Source: Actinomadura graeca
Lineage (GTDB): Bacteria > Actinomycetota > Actinomycetes > Streptosporangiales > Streptosporangiaceae
Assembly: GCF_019175365.1 (NCBI RefSeq)
Contig: NZ_CP059572.1
Span: 5,580,001-5,644,000 of the forward strand
DNA length: 64,000 nt
Direction: 5' to 3'
Part shown: one piece after another, positions 44,798 to 52,616 of the stretch
Position numbering within the stretch: the first letter of the stretch is position 1
How the letters are laid out: every line of letters begins with the position of its first letter
Translations under genes and position numbers: made by a program
The notes under the pieces: model-generated
The model's database searches: none
What the model was told of the DNA's origin: nothing
What the model saw: the letters and a program-made list of their open reading frames with translations, nothing else

Positions 44798-45655
44798 TCA
44801 TGCCCGCGTCCGCGGAGTGGCCTGCCCGCCCTGCGCCCCGGCGGCGGCCTCGGCGGCGGCTTCGGCGGCGGCGGCCTCGGCGGCCGCCGCGCGCGCCAGC
44901 TCGCGCCTGTCCACCCCGAGCCTGCCCAGGATCGGCAGGAGCACCTCGCGCAGGAAGATCTTCCTGGTGATGCCGATGGCGCGCATCACGCGCACCCTTT
45001 CCTCGTAGTCGGGGACGAGGTCGTACGCGGGCATCGTGAACCGGGTGAGGACGTGCTGGAGGTCCGCGACCGTGCCGTCCCGGTCCTCGGACAGGCAGGT
45101 GCCGATGACGTCGAGGTAGAAGCCGCCGTGCGCCGCCTCGTCCCGGGAGATGTACCGGTAGATGGAGGCGAGCAGCGCGTCCCCGGCGGCGCGGGCCGCG
45201 GCCAGCCGGTGCCGGTAGATCATCCAGGTCGTCTTCTCCTGCAACGCCCCGTAGCACACCATCCGCCGGACGGTCGTGAACGGCAGCGTCCACCGCCTGT
45301 TGAGGAGGCCCGTCTCGAAATCGACCATCTGGTCGGCGGTGCGCTGTCCCGTCCGCACCAGGTACTCCCGCAGTGCCAGGGCGTGCTTCGCCTCTTCGTA
45401 GCCCCAGTTGACGTGCCACCACGCCTGGCCGAAGGACTCCCGGACGAGGTTGAGCCCTTCGCCGACGTAGTCCGGCATGTACGACTCCACCGCGCAGAAC
45501 GTCTCCGCGCACAGCACCGCGTCAGGGTCGGGGTCCAGGCCCTCCGCCAGCTCCCAGGGAAGGTCGTCGAACACGCTCCAGCGGCGCTTGCGCTCGGCGA
45601 CCTCGAAGAACTCCATGTACTTGCGGTAGATCTGCTTCTCGTCGAGGTAGGTCAC
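44798..45655 (-). CDS. Acyl-ACP desaturase-like di-iron enzyme
   Basis: A 285-aa protein from GTG 45655, overlapping the methyltransferase stop (GTGA). The four-helix ferritin-like core shows the ligands: E in CAETFCAVESYMPDY, E-x-x-H in YEEAKHALAL, E in LQEKTTWMIY and E-x-x-H in RDEAAHGGFYLD. This is the FA_desaturase_2 (DesA) pattern of soluble enzymes that desaturate carrier-bound acyl chains with O2. It ends in an Ala/Glu-rich helical tail. Downstream of an ACP and a cyclopropane-synthase-like methyltransferase, it probably places the double bond that the methyltransferase then modifies. Confidence 0.87.
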   Translation of the reverse strand: MTYLDEKQIYRKYMEFFEVAERKRRWSVFDDLPWELAEGLDPDPDAVLCAETFCAVESYMPDYVGEGLNLVRESFGQAWWHVNWGYEEAKHALALREYLVRTGQRTADQMVDFETGLLNRRWTLPFTTVRRMVCYGALQEKTTWMIYRHRLAAARAAGDALLASIYRYISRDEAAHGGFYLDVIGTCLSEDRDGTVADLQHVLTRFTMPAYDLVPDYEERVRVMRAIGITRKIFLREVLLPILGRLGVDRRELARAAAAEAAAAEAAAEAAAGAQGGQATPRTRA

Positions 45656-46506
45656 GGCGCATCCCTCCTCCGGAGGCCGAACTGGCCGAGGTCCTGGTAG
45701 CCGCGGGCGAAGGCGAGCACGCAGGTGGACAGGTACCGGTCGTAGTCGTCGAACCGCCGGTCGCCCCAGCGTTCCCGGATCGTCGGCTCGGCCGCGCGCA
45801 GCCGCCGCCGCCACTCCTCGCACGTGCGCCGGTAGTGGTCGCGGCGGGTGCGCAGGCTGACGAGCTCCCAGTACGGCTCGGCGGTGACGAGGACGTCCTC
45901 CAGCCGCGGGCTCATCCCGCCGGGGAAGATGTGGTCGGTGACCCACTTCAGCTCGACGAGGTCGGCGCGGTCGCGCGGGACGCGGTCCCGCAGGATCACC
46001 TGGAGGGCGAAGGCGGCACCGGGACGGGTCCACTCGTGGACGCGGCGGAAGAACCCCGCGTAGATCCGCCGGTGGGCACCGGACCGCACGTCCGGCGGCC
46101 GGGCGATGTGCTCCATCATCCCGATCGAGAACACCGCGTCGAACCTCTCCTCGGGCGCGAAGTCGCGGTAGTCGCACAGCCACAGCGTCGCCCCCGGTAT
46201 CCGCCGGTCCCGCGCCGCGCGCAGCTGCGCCGGGCTCAGCGTGATGCCGTGCATCCGCCGCACGCCCCGGCGCGACGCCTGGTAGTGCAGGTTCGCGCCC
46301 CAGCCGCAGCCGATGTCGAGGACTCCGGTGTCCGGTCCCGTCCCGGCGAGGTCGCTCAGGTAGCCGAGCTTGCGCAGCTGCGCGGCCTCCAGGTCGTCGT
46401 CGCCGTCCCAGAGCGCGCAGGAGTAGTTGCGCCCGGCGTCGAGCCAGAGCGCGAAGAAGTCGTCGCCGACGTCGTAGCTGACCTCGATGTCGGACGGTGT
46501 GGACAT
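45652..46506 (-). CDS. Cyclopropane/mycolic-acid-synthase-like methyltransferase
   Basis: A 284-aa protein from ATG 46506, which shares one base with the ACP stop (TGATG). N-terminal IEVSYDVGDDFFALWLDAGR and NYSCALWDGDDDLEAAQLRK are signature elements of the CFA synthase/CmaA/MmaA group, then the SAM site VLDIGCGWGANLHYQASRRG, HGITLSPAQL and SIGMMEHI. The group adds a methylene or methyl from SAM across a cis double bond of a lipid or ACP-bound acyl chain. Next to an acyl-ACP desaturase and an ACP, the mycolic-acid-like route (desaturate, then cyclopropanate or methyl-branch) is the best model. Confidence 0.9.
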   Translation of the reverse strand: MSTPSDIEVSYDVGDDFFALWLDAGRNYSCALWDGDDDLEAAQLRKLGYLSDLAGTGPDTGVLDIGCGWGANLHYQASRRGVRRMHGITLSPAQLRAARDRRIPGATLWLCDYRDFAPEERFDAVFSIGMMEHIARPPDVRSGAHRRIYAGFFRRVHEWTRPGAAFALQVILRDRVPRDRADLVELKWVTDHIFPGGMSPRLEDVLVTAEPYWELVSLRTRRDHYRRTCEEWRRRLRAAEPTIRERWGDRRFDDYDRYLSTCVLAFARGYQDLGQFGLRRRDAP

Positions 46507-46766
46507 CAGCCCGCCTCGGCCTGCGCGCGGGCGACGAGCCGGACCAGCTCGGCGACCGACTCGACCGAGGCGAGCTCGTAGTCCGGCAGCGTCACGCCGA
46601 GCCGGTCCTCCAGGCGCGCCACCAGTTCCAGCATCTGCACGCTGCCGATCCCCACCTCGGCGATCGGCACGCCCGGGCCGAGGCGTCCGGTGTCCAGGTC
46701 GGGGACCAGCGCCTTCGCCTCGACGCGGACCGCGGCGAGGATCTCTTCGTTGGAGGCCACAGCCAT
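46506..46766 (-). CDS. Free-standing acyl carrier protein
   Basis: An 86-aa protein from ATG 46766 with AGGAGCGG upstream. The phosphopantetheine Ser is in EVGIGSVQMLELVARLED; helix 1 is SNEEILAAVRVEAKALV. It should carry the acyl chain as a thioester while the desaturase and the methyltransferase act, after loading by the fatty-acyl-AMP ligase coded across the divergent promoter. Confidence 0.9.
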   Translation of the reverse strand: MAVASNEEILAAVRVEAKALVPDLDTGRLGPGVPIAEVGIGSVQMLELVARLEDRLGVTLPDYELASVESVAELVRLVARAQAEAG

Positions 46767-46848
46767 CGGATACCGCTCCTGTCTCCTCGTTGTTGCCGGT
46801 TGGGCGCCCTGTTCGTCGTGCGCCCTGCCGGTCGTGCGCGCCGCCAGG

Positions 46849-47463
46849 TCAGTCGATCCGGCGGAGGGTGAACCGGGCGGACCAGACGTGGCCCCGCTCG
46901 AAGGCCCACGCGCGGTCGTGCGGCGGGCGCCCCCCTCCGCCGTGCGGGGTGGACGGGACGACCGTGTCGATGCCCCGGATCTCCCACGCGGCGCCGGTCG
47001 CCCTGACCACGTCCTCGACGCGGGGACAGCCGCCGGGCAGCACGTTCTCCCGGGTGAGCCGGGCGAGCCCGCGGATCTCCTCGGCCCGGCGCGGCAGGCG
47101 TCCGGCGACGATCGCGTACAGGACGAACCGGGCGCCGGGCGTCGTCCAGGCCCGGACGGCGTGGAAGAAGTCACGGAGATTCCGGACGGCCTCACCCCGC
47201 AGCCGCCGCGCGGGCGTGACGAGGTGCTCCACGGCCTGCACACCGAGGACGGTGTCGAACCGGGCGTCCGGGACGAAGTCACGGAAACACGTGGCGTCGG
47301 CCCCGGAGCCGAGGGTGGCGCCGACGGCGGCACCGCCCCCCTCGATCACCAGGACGCGGGGGCCCGGCTCGACGCCGGGGGCCGCGCGCAGCAGGTCGAG
47401 CGCGCGTTGCCGCCCGGGAACTGAATCGGTCCCGGCGACCCAGACCGTACAGCGGGGGTCCAT
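46849..47463 (-). CDS. Degenerate CFA-type methyltransferase-like protein
   Basis: A 204-aa protein from ATG 47463 with GAGGGAGGAGG upstream. The C-terminal half matches the neighbour at 45652 in layout (TRENVLPGGCPRVEDVVRAT versus TDHIFPGGMSPRLEDVLVTA; WTTPGARFVLYAIVAGRLPR versus WTRPGAAFALQVILRDRVPR), but the N-terminal lid is missing and the SAM motif reads VLVIEGGGAAVGATL, lacking the G-x-G-x-G core. It may be a non-catalytic partner of the active methyltransferase or an enzyme with changed cofactor use. First gene of the minus-strand operon. Confidence 0.65.
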   Translation of the reverse strand: MDPRCTVWVAGTDSVPGRQRALDLLRAAPGVEPGPRVLVIEGGGAAVGATLGSGADATCFRDFVPDARFDTVLGVQAVEHLVTPARRLRGEAVRNLRDFFHAVRAWTTPGARFVLYAIVAGRLPRRAEEIRGLARLTRENVLPGGCPRVEDVVRATGAAWEIRGIDTVVPSTPHGGGGRPPHDRAWAFERGHVWSARFTLRRID

Positions 47464-47843
47464 CGGCCTCCTCCCTCGACATGACCGGCCAATAGGGGGG
47501 CGAACGGAACATCAAGGGTCATTCAAAGCGAATTAAAGCGCGAACAAAGAACGCTCCGTGGAGCCATCTTTCGTGATCTTAGAATTGATCGTCTATTTTG
47601 ACCGGGAAGCGTTCTTCTGAGTCGGAACGCTAGCATTGAGACCGTCGCCGGACAAGGAGTCCACCCCTGTTCGCCTGCACTTACAGGCGATCACTCCGAT
47701 CCGCCCGGCAAATGTTGATCATTAAGATCCACTGATTCACCCGTTAATGTCTTGACATCCCGTGTCTCCGGAGTGTGCAGTGGGGGCGTTCGGACAATGG
47801 CCTTCTTTGGGCGATCGGACCCCTAGTGCCAGGGAGGCGCGCC
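47464..47843. promoter_or_regulatory. AT-rich divergent promoter of the lipid/NRPS locus
   Basis: A 380-bp region of much lower GC than the flanking genes. GAACGCT occurs at 47549-47555 and 47625-47631, and in reverse at 47608-47614, the last two forming a dyad with a 10-bp spacer. A hairpin CGCCTG-N6-CAGGCG is at 47672-47689. A consensus TTGACA lies at 47752-47757, about 85 bp before the NRPS ATG, but without a good -10 box. One regulator probably controls both arms. Confidence 0.6.
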
Positions 47844-50800
47844 ATGCCCGCCAGAGCGGATCCCGGCAAACATGCGGATTCCCTCACCGGGCATTTGAAC
47901 GCGCTTCTCACGGAGATCGTGGGGGAGGACGCGGTCGCCCGCGGCGGGCCCCTGTTCCTCGAATCCCTCGACGCGCTGCGCCTCAGATCCGGCGTCGAGG
48001 CGGCCTGCGGCGTCGACCTGCCGCTGGCCGTGCTGTTCGAGGGCCGCACCGCGTCGGAGGTCTCCGGCGCGGTGCGGGAACGGCTGGCGTCCGGCGGCGG
48101 CCCGCGCCCGATGATCCGGCATGACGCCGCGCGCCGCTACGCGCCCTTCCCGCTCACCGACGTCCAGCAGGCGTACTGGCTCGGCGCGGACGGGCCGGAG
48201 CTCGGCGGCCGTTCCGCCCACCTCTACCTTGAGCTCGACCTGTTCTCTTGCGGGCCGCAGCAGGTCGAGGACGCCTTCAACCGGCTCATCGCCCGGCACG
48301 ACATGCTGCGCGCGGTCCTCCGCCCGGACGGCACCCAGGAGGTGTTCGCGATCGTCCCCGCGTACCGGCTGCCGCACGCCGACCTGCGCGGCCTACCCGG
48401 CACCGAGGCGGCGCGGGTGCTGCGCGACGTCCGCACGCGGATGTCCGGGCAGGTCCTGGACCCGTGCACCTGGCCGCTCTACGACGTCCGCGCGCACACC
48501 GTCGCCGACGACCGGCTGCGGGTGCATGTGAGCATCAATCTGCTGATAGCCGACGCGGGCAGCATCCGCCTGCTGCTCAGCGAATGGATCCGGCTGCTGC
48601 TCGATCCGGGCTCGTCCGACCCCGCGCCCGGGCTGACCTTCCGGGACGTCGTCGAGGCGGCCGCGGCGGACCAGGGCGGGCAGGCGTACCGCCGGGCGCG
48701 CCGCTACTGGCTGGACCGCCTCGGGTCGCTGCCGCCGTCCCCGCGGCTGCCCGTCCGCGCGGTGCCCCAGGGCGCGCCGCCGGAGTTCGTCCGCCGCCAG
48801 ACCCTGCTGCCCGAGCACCGGTGGCGGTGCCTGCGCGAACGGGCGCGGGAGTTCGGCGTCACCCCCTCGGTGCTGCTGTGCGCGGCGTACGCCGAGGTCC
48901 TGAGCGTGTGGAGCGCGACGGCGCGTTTCACGCTCAACCTCACCCTCGCCGACCGGCCGGGCCGTCACCCCGACATCCCGCGGCTCGTCGGCGACTTCAC
49001 CGGCACCGTCCTGCTGGAATGCGACCTCACCCGCGCCGGGACCCTGTCCGCGACGGCCGCCGCGTTGCAGGCCCGGCTCCGCGCGGACCTGGACCACGTG
49101 CTGTTCGGCGGCGTCCGCGTGCAGCGCGAGCTGGCCAGACGCGGGGACGGCGCGCGGGCGCGGATGCCGGTGGTGTTCACCAGCCTGCTCCAGGACCCCG
49201 GCGACCTCGCCGGGCTCGAAGGCGTCGTGTACGAGCTCGTGTACGCCGTCTCGCAGACACCGCAGGTGATCTTGGACAGCCAGGTGCTGCTCACCGGCCG
49301 CGGGCTCGTGGTCGGCTGGGACGCGGTCGAGGCCGCCTTCCCACCGGGCGTGCTGGACGCCATGTTCGGCGCCTACACCGACCTGCTCGACCGCCTCGCC
49401 GATGGCGAGGACGTCGCGGTGCCGCTGCGCCCGCCCTGCGCCGAGGATCCTGGCGACACCGCGTCCGCCGCCATCGTGGCCGGTGACAGCACGTCCGGCC
49501 CCGTCCTCGACGTCGCCTGGACGCCGCCGGACGAGCCGCTCCACGCGGGCGTCGACCGCCAGGCCGCCGCCCGTCCCGGCGCGCCCGCCGTGATCACCGA
49601 CCGCCGCGTGCTGACCTTCGGGGAGCTGGACCGGCGCGCCGACGGGATCGCGCACCGGCTGCGCGCGCTCGGCGTGTCCCGCGGCGACCTCGTCGGGATC
49701 GTGATGGACAAGGGCTGGGAACAGGTCGTCGCGGTGCTCGGCGTCCTCAGGGCGGGCGCCGCGTACCTGCCGGTGGACGCGCGGTCGCCCGAGACCAGGA
49801 TCGCGAGGCTCCTGGAGGCGGGACGGGTCACCGTCGCCCTCACCCGGCCCGGGGCCGCCGCGCCCGGCGTCCGGCGGCTGATCGTGGACGGCGCGTCCCC
49901 GCCACCACGGGCCGCCCGGACGGCGCCTGTCCCGCCGTCCGCGACCCCGTCCGACCTGGCGTACGTGATCTTCACGTCCGGGTCGACCGGCGCGCCGAAG
50001 GGCGTGATGATCGCCCATCGCGCCGCCGCGAACACCGTCGCCGACGTCGCCGGGCGGCTCGCGGCCGGGCCGCGGGACCGGGTCCTCGGCGTGTCGTCGC
50101 TGGCCTTCGACCTGTCGGTGTTCGACGTCTTCGGCGTGCTCGGCGCGGGCGGCGCGATCGTGCTCCCGGGCCCCGGCGACGTCCGCGACCCCGCCCGGCT
50201 GGTCGAGCTGGCCCACCGGCACGGGGTCACGCTGTGGAACTCGGTCCCGGGCGTGCTCGACCTCGCGGTGGAGTGGTGCGAGCGGACGGGGGCCACGCTG
50301 CCGCCGACGCTGCGCGCCGCGCTGCTCAGCGGCGACTGGATCCCGCCGTCGCTGCCGGGGCGGGCCCGGGCGGTCAGCGCCGGAAAGCCCGCGCTGTACG
50401 GTCTCGGCGGCGCCACCGAGGCGTCCATCTGGTCGGTCTGGTATCCGATCGGACGGGTCGATCCGGGGCTGCGCAGCATCCCGTACGGCAGGGCGCTGCG
50501 GGGCCAGACCGTCCGCGTCCTCGGCCCGAGGCTGGAGCCCCGGCCGGCGCTCGTCCCGGGTGAGCTGTACATCGGCGGCGCCGGGGTGGCCGACGGGTAC
50601 TGGGCCGACCCGGCGCGGACGGCGGCGTCGTTCGTCCCGGACCCGGTCACCGGTGAGCGCCTCTACCGGACCGGTGACCTCGGGCGGTACCTCCCCGACG
50701 GGAACATCGAGTTCCTTGGCAGGCGGGACGACCAGGTCAAGCTCGGCGGGCACCGGGTCGAGCCGGGCGAGGTCGAGGCGGTCCTGGCCGAACACGACGC

Positions 50801-52616
50801 GGTCCGCGCGGCGGTGGTGGTCGCCGCCGGTCCCGAGCGCGGGCCTCGGCACCTGATCGCCTACGTGGTGCCGCACACCCCCGGCGGGCGGCCGGACCCC
50901 GCCGCGCTCTCCGCCTTCGCCGCCTCCCGGCTGCCGTCCTACATGGTGCCCGCGCGGATCGTGCCGCTGGACGCGCTTCCGCTGGGCGTGAACGGCAAGG
51001 TCGACCGCGCCGCGCTGCCCGACCCGGAACCGGCCGGTGACCAGGGAGAACCGCCCGCCACCCCGGCGGAGCGGACGCTGGCGGGGATCTGGCGGCGGCT
51101 CCTCGGCGTCCCCGCGATCGGACGCCGCGACGACTTCTTCGCCGCCGGCGGCGATTCCCTGCTCGGGGTCCGCGCGGTCGCGATGGCCGCCGGTGAGGGC
51201 CTGCACCTCACCATGGCCGAGTTCTACCGCCACCCCACGATCGCCGGACAGGCCGCGCTGGCCCGCGCGCGTCCCGCCGCGTCCCCGGCGCGGGTGCCGT
51301 CCACCGGCCCGGTCGGCCTGACGCCGAGCCAGCTCTGGTTCCTCGGCCAGGACTTCGCCGCCCCGGACCACTGGAACGGCATGTGGCCGATGTTCGCGCT
51401 CCGCGAGCCCCTCGACCCCCACCTGCTGGGCCGGGCGCTGGCCGCCGTGGTGGCGCACCACGACGCCCTCCGCACCCGGTTCCACCGCGGCCCGGACGGA
51501 TGGCGAGCGGAGATCGCCGACGCGCCGGACGACGCCGTGCCCCGCGCCGTCGCCATGATCTCCCTGGACGGCACGCCCGACGCCGTCCTGGAACACCGCG
51601 TCGGCGAGCACGTCGCCGCCCGCAACGCGTCCCTCGACCTCGCCCGCGGCCCGGTGGTGGCCCTGAGCCACTTCGATCTCGGACCCGGCCGGGAGCCCCG
51701 GCTGCTGGTCAGCGCGCACTGGCTGGTCATGGACTACTACTCCTCGCGGATCTTCTACGAGGACCTCAGGTCGGCCTACTCCGCCCTCGGACGCGGCGAA
51801 CGCCCGAGCCTGCCCCCCGTCCCGGCCTCCCTGCCCGCCTGCGCCGAACGGCTGGCGGCCGCCGCCGCGGAACCGGCGTCGGAACTCGCGGCGGAACTGG
51901 AGTACTGGAGCCGGTTCGCCGACCTGCGCCCGGACCCGCTGCCGGTGGACCACCGGCTGGGCGGCAACACCCAGGCGTCCGCGGAACGGCATCTCGTGCA
52001 GATCACCGGAGGGCTCGCGCATGCCGTGACCACGCGCCTGCCCCGCGAGCGGAACACCGAGGTCAGGGACGTTCTTCTCGCCGCCCTGGTGCGGACCGTG
52101 ACGTCCTGGACGGGCCGTCCCGACCTGCTGGTCGAGCTGGAGGGCCACGGCAGGGAGTGGATCTACGGGGACCTGGACGTCAGCCGCACCATCGGCCGTC
52201 TCTCCACGCTGTCGCCCGCGCTCCTCCGTCCGGACGGCCTGGCCCGCGTCCGCGACCGGCTCGCGGAGATCCCGCACCGCGGCGTGGGGTTCGGGCTGCT
52301 CAGGTACCTGCACCCCGACCCCGCGGTCCGAGCCCGGCTCGCGGCCGTCCCCGCGCCGGAGGTCGGCTTCAACTTCTGGGGCGAGGTGAGCGAGTACTTC
52401 ACCGCCGACGCGCACCCGGTGACCGGATCCTTCGGCGACCACCGCAGCCCGCGCGGGCACCGTCCGAGGGTGCTGGACCTCACGGCGCTGACCGTCTCGG
52501 GCGAGCTGTGGCTCGTGTGGAACTACAGCGCGAACCTGCACACCGCGGCGACCATCGAGACGCTCGCGGACCGGTTCACCCGCGAGCTGGCGGACCTCGC
52601 GGGGGAGGCCGGGTGA
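47844..52616 (+). CDS. Non-ribosomal peptide synthetase: carrier-Cyc-A(Cys-like)-PCP-C
   Basis: A 1590-aa protein; ATG 47844 has GGGAGG upstream. In order: an N-terminal carrier domain (about 12-85, attachment Ser in FLESLDAL); a heterocyclisation-type domain (about 97-540; FPLTDVQQAYWLG, ADRPGRHPDIPRLVGDFTGT, PVVFTSLL, AVSQTPQVILDSQ) whose DxxxxD motif reads N232-L-L-I-A-D; an adenylation domain (about 565-1060; IFTSGSTGAPKGV, GGATEASIWSVW) whose hand-aligned specificity residues read D-L-F-N-L-S-L-I, close to the cysteine code; a PCP (FFAAGGDSLLGV, about 1098); and a C-terminal epimerisation-like condensation domain (about 1157-1590) where HHxxxDG is H-W-L-V-M-D-Y. No thioesterase. It probably joins an acyl chain to cysteine. 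Confidence 0.92.
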   Translation: MPARADPGKHADSLTGHLNALLTEIVGEDAVARGGPLFLESLDALRLRSGVEAACGVDLPLAVLFEGRTASEVSGAVRERLASGGGPRPMIRHDAARRYAPFPLTDVQQAYWLGADGPELGGRSAHLYLELDLFSCGPQQVEDAFNRLIARHDMLRAVLRPDGTQEVFAIVPAYRLPHADLRGLPGTEAARVLRDVRTRMSGQVLDPCTWPLYDVRAHTVADDRLRVHVSINLLIADAGSIRLLLSEWIRLLLDPGSSDPAPGLTFRDVVEAAAADQGGQAYRRARRYWLDRLGSLPPSPRLPVRAVPQGAPPEFVRRQTLLPEHRWRCLRERAREFGVTPSVLLCAAYAEVLSVWSATARFTLNLTLADRPGRHPDIPRLVGDFTGTVLLECDLTRAGTLSATAAALQARLRADLDHVLFGGVRVQRELARRGDGARARMPVVFTSLLQDPGDLAGLEGVVYELVYAVSQTPQVILDSQVLLTGRGLVVGWDAVEAAFPPGVLDAMFGAYTDLLDRLADGEDVAVPLRPPCAEDPGDTASAAIVAGDSTSGPVLDVAWTPPDEPLHAGVDRQAAARPGAPAVITDRRVLTFGELDRRADGIAHRLRALGVSRGDLVGIVMDKGWEQVVAVLGVLRAGAAYLPVDARSPETRIARLLEAGRVTVALTRPGAAAPGVRRLIVDGASPPPRAARTAPVPPSATPSDLAYVIFTSGSTGAPKGVMIAHRAAANTVADVAGRLAAGPRDRVLGVSSLAFDLSVFDVFGVLGAGGAIVLPGPGDVRDPARLVELAHRHGVTLWNSVPGVLDLAVEWCERTGATLPPTLRAALLSGDWIPPSLPGRARAVSAGKPALYGLGGATEASIWSVWYPIGRVDPGLRSIPYGRALRGQTVRVLGPRLEPRPALVPGELYIGGAGVADGYWADPARTAASFVPDPVTGERLYRTGDLGRYLPDGNIEFLGRRDDQVKLGGHRVEPGEVEAVLAEHDAVRAAVVVAAGPERGPRHLIAYVVPHTPGGRPDPAALSAFAASRLPSYMVPARIVPLDALPLGVNGKVDRAALPDPEPAGDQGEPPATPAERTLAGIWRRLLGVPAIGRRDDFFAAGGDSLLGVRAVAMAAGEGLHLTMAEFYRHPTIAGQAALARARPAASPARVPSTGPVGLTPSQLWFLGQDFAAPDHWNGMWPMFALREPLDPHLLGRALAAVVAHHDALRTRFHRGPDGWRAEIADAPDDAVPRAVAMISLDGTPDAVLEHRVGEHVAARNASLDLARGPVVALSHFDLGPGREPRLLVSAHWLVMDYYSSRIFYEDLRSAYSALGRGERPSLPPVPASLPACAERLAAAAAEPASELAAELEYWSRFADLRPDPLPVDHRLGGNTQASAERHLVQITGGLAHAVTTRLPRERNTEVRDVLLAALVRTVTSWTGRPDLLVELEGHGREWIYGDLDVSRTIGRLSTLSPALLRPDGLARVRDRLAEIPHRGVGFGLLRYLHPDPAVRARLAAVPAPEVGFNFWGEVSEYFTADAHPVTGSFGDHRSPRGHRPRVLDLTALTVSGELWLVWNYSANLHTAATIETLADRFTRELADLAGEAG

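Noticed and set aside
47900..48100. Idea that the NRPS N-terminal carrier lacks its attachment serine
   Set aside because: Anchoring on the following helix (LRLRSGVEAACG) aligns the Ser of FLESL with the Ser of the usual DSL, so the site is present.
48393..52541. 1382-codon minus-strand frame opposite the NRPS
   Set aside because: GC shadow; the plus strand shows intact NRPS domains.
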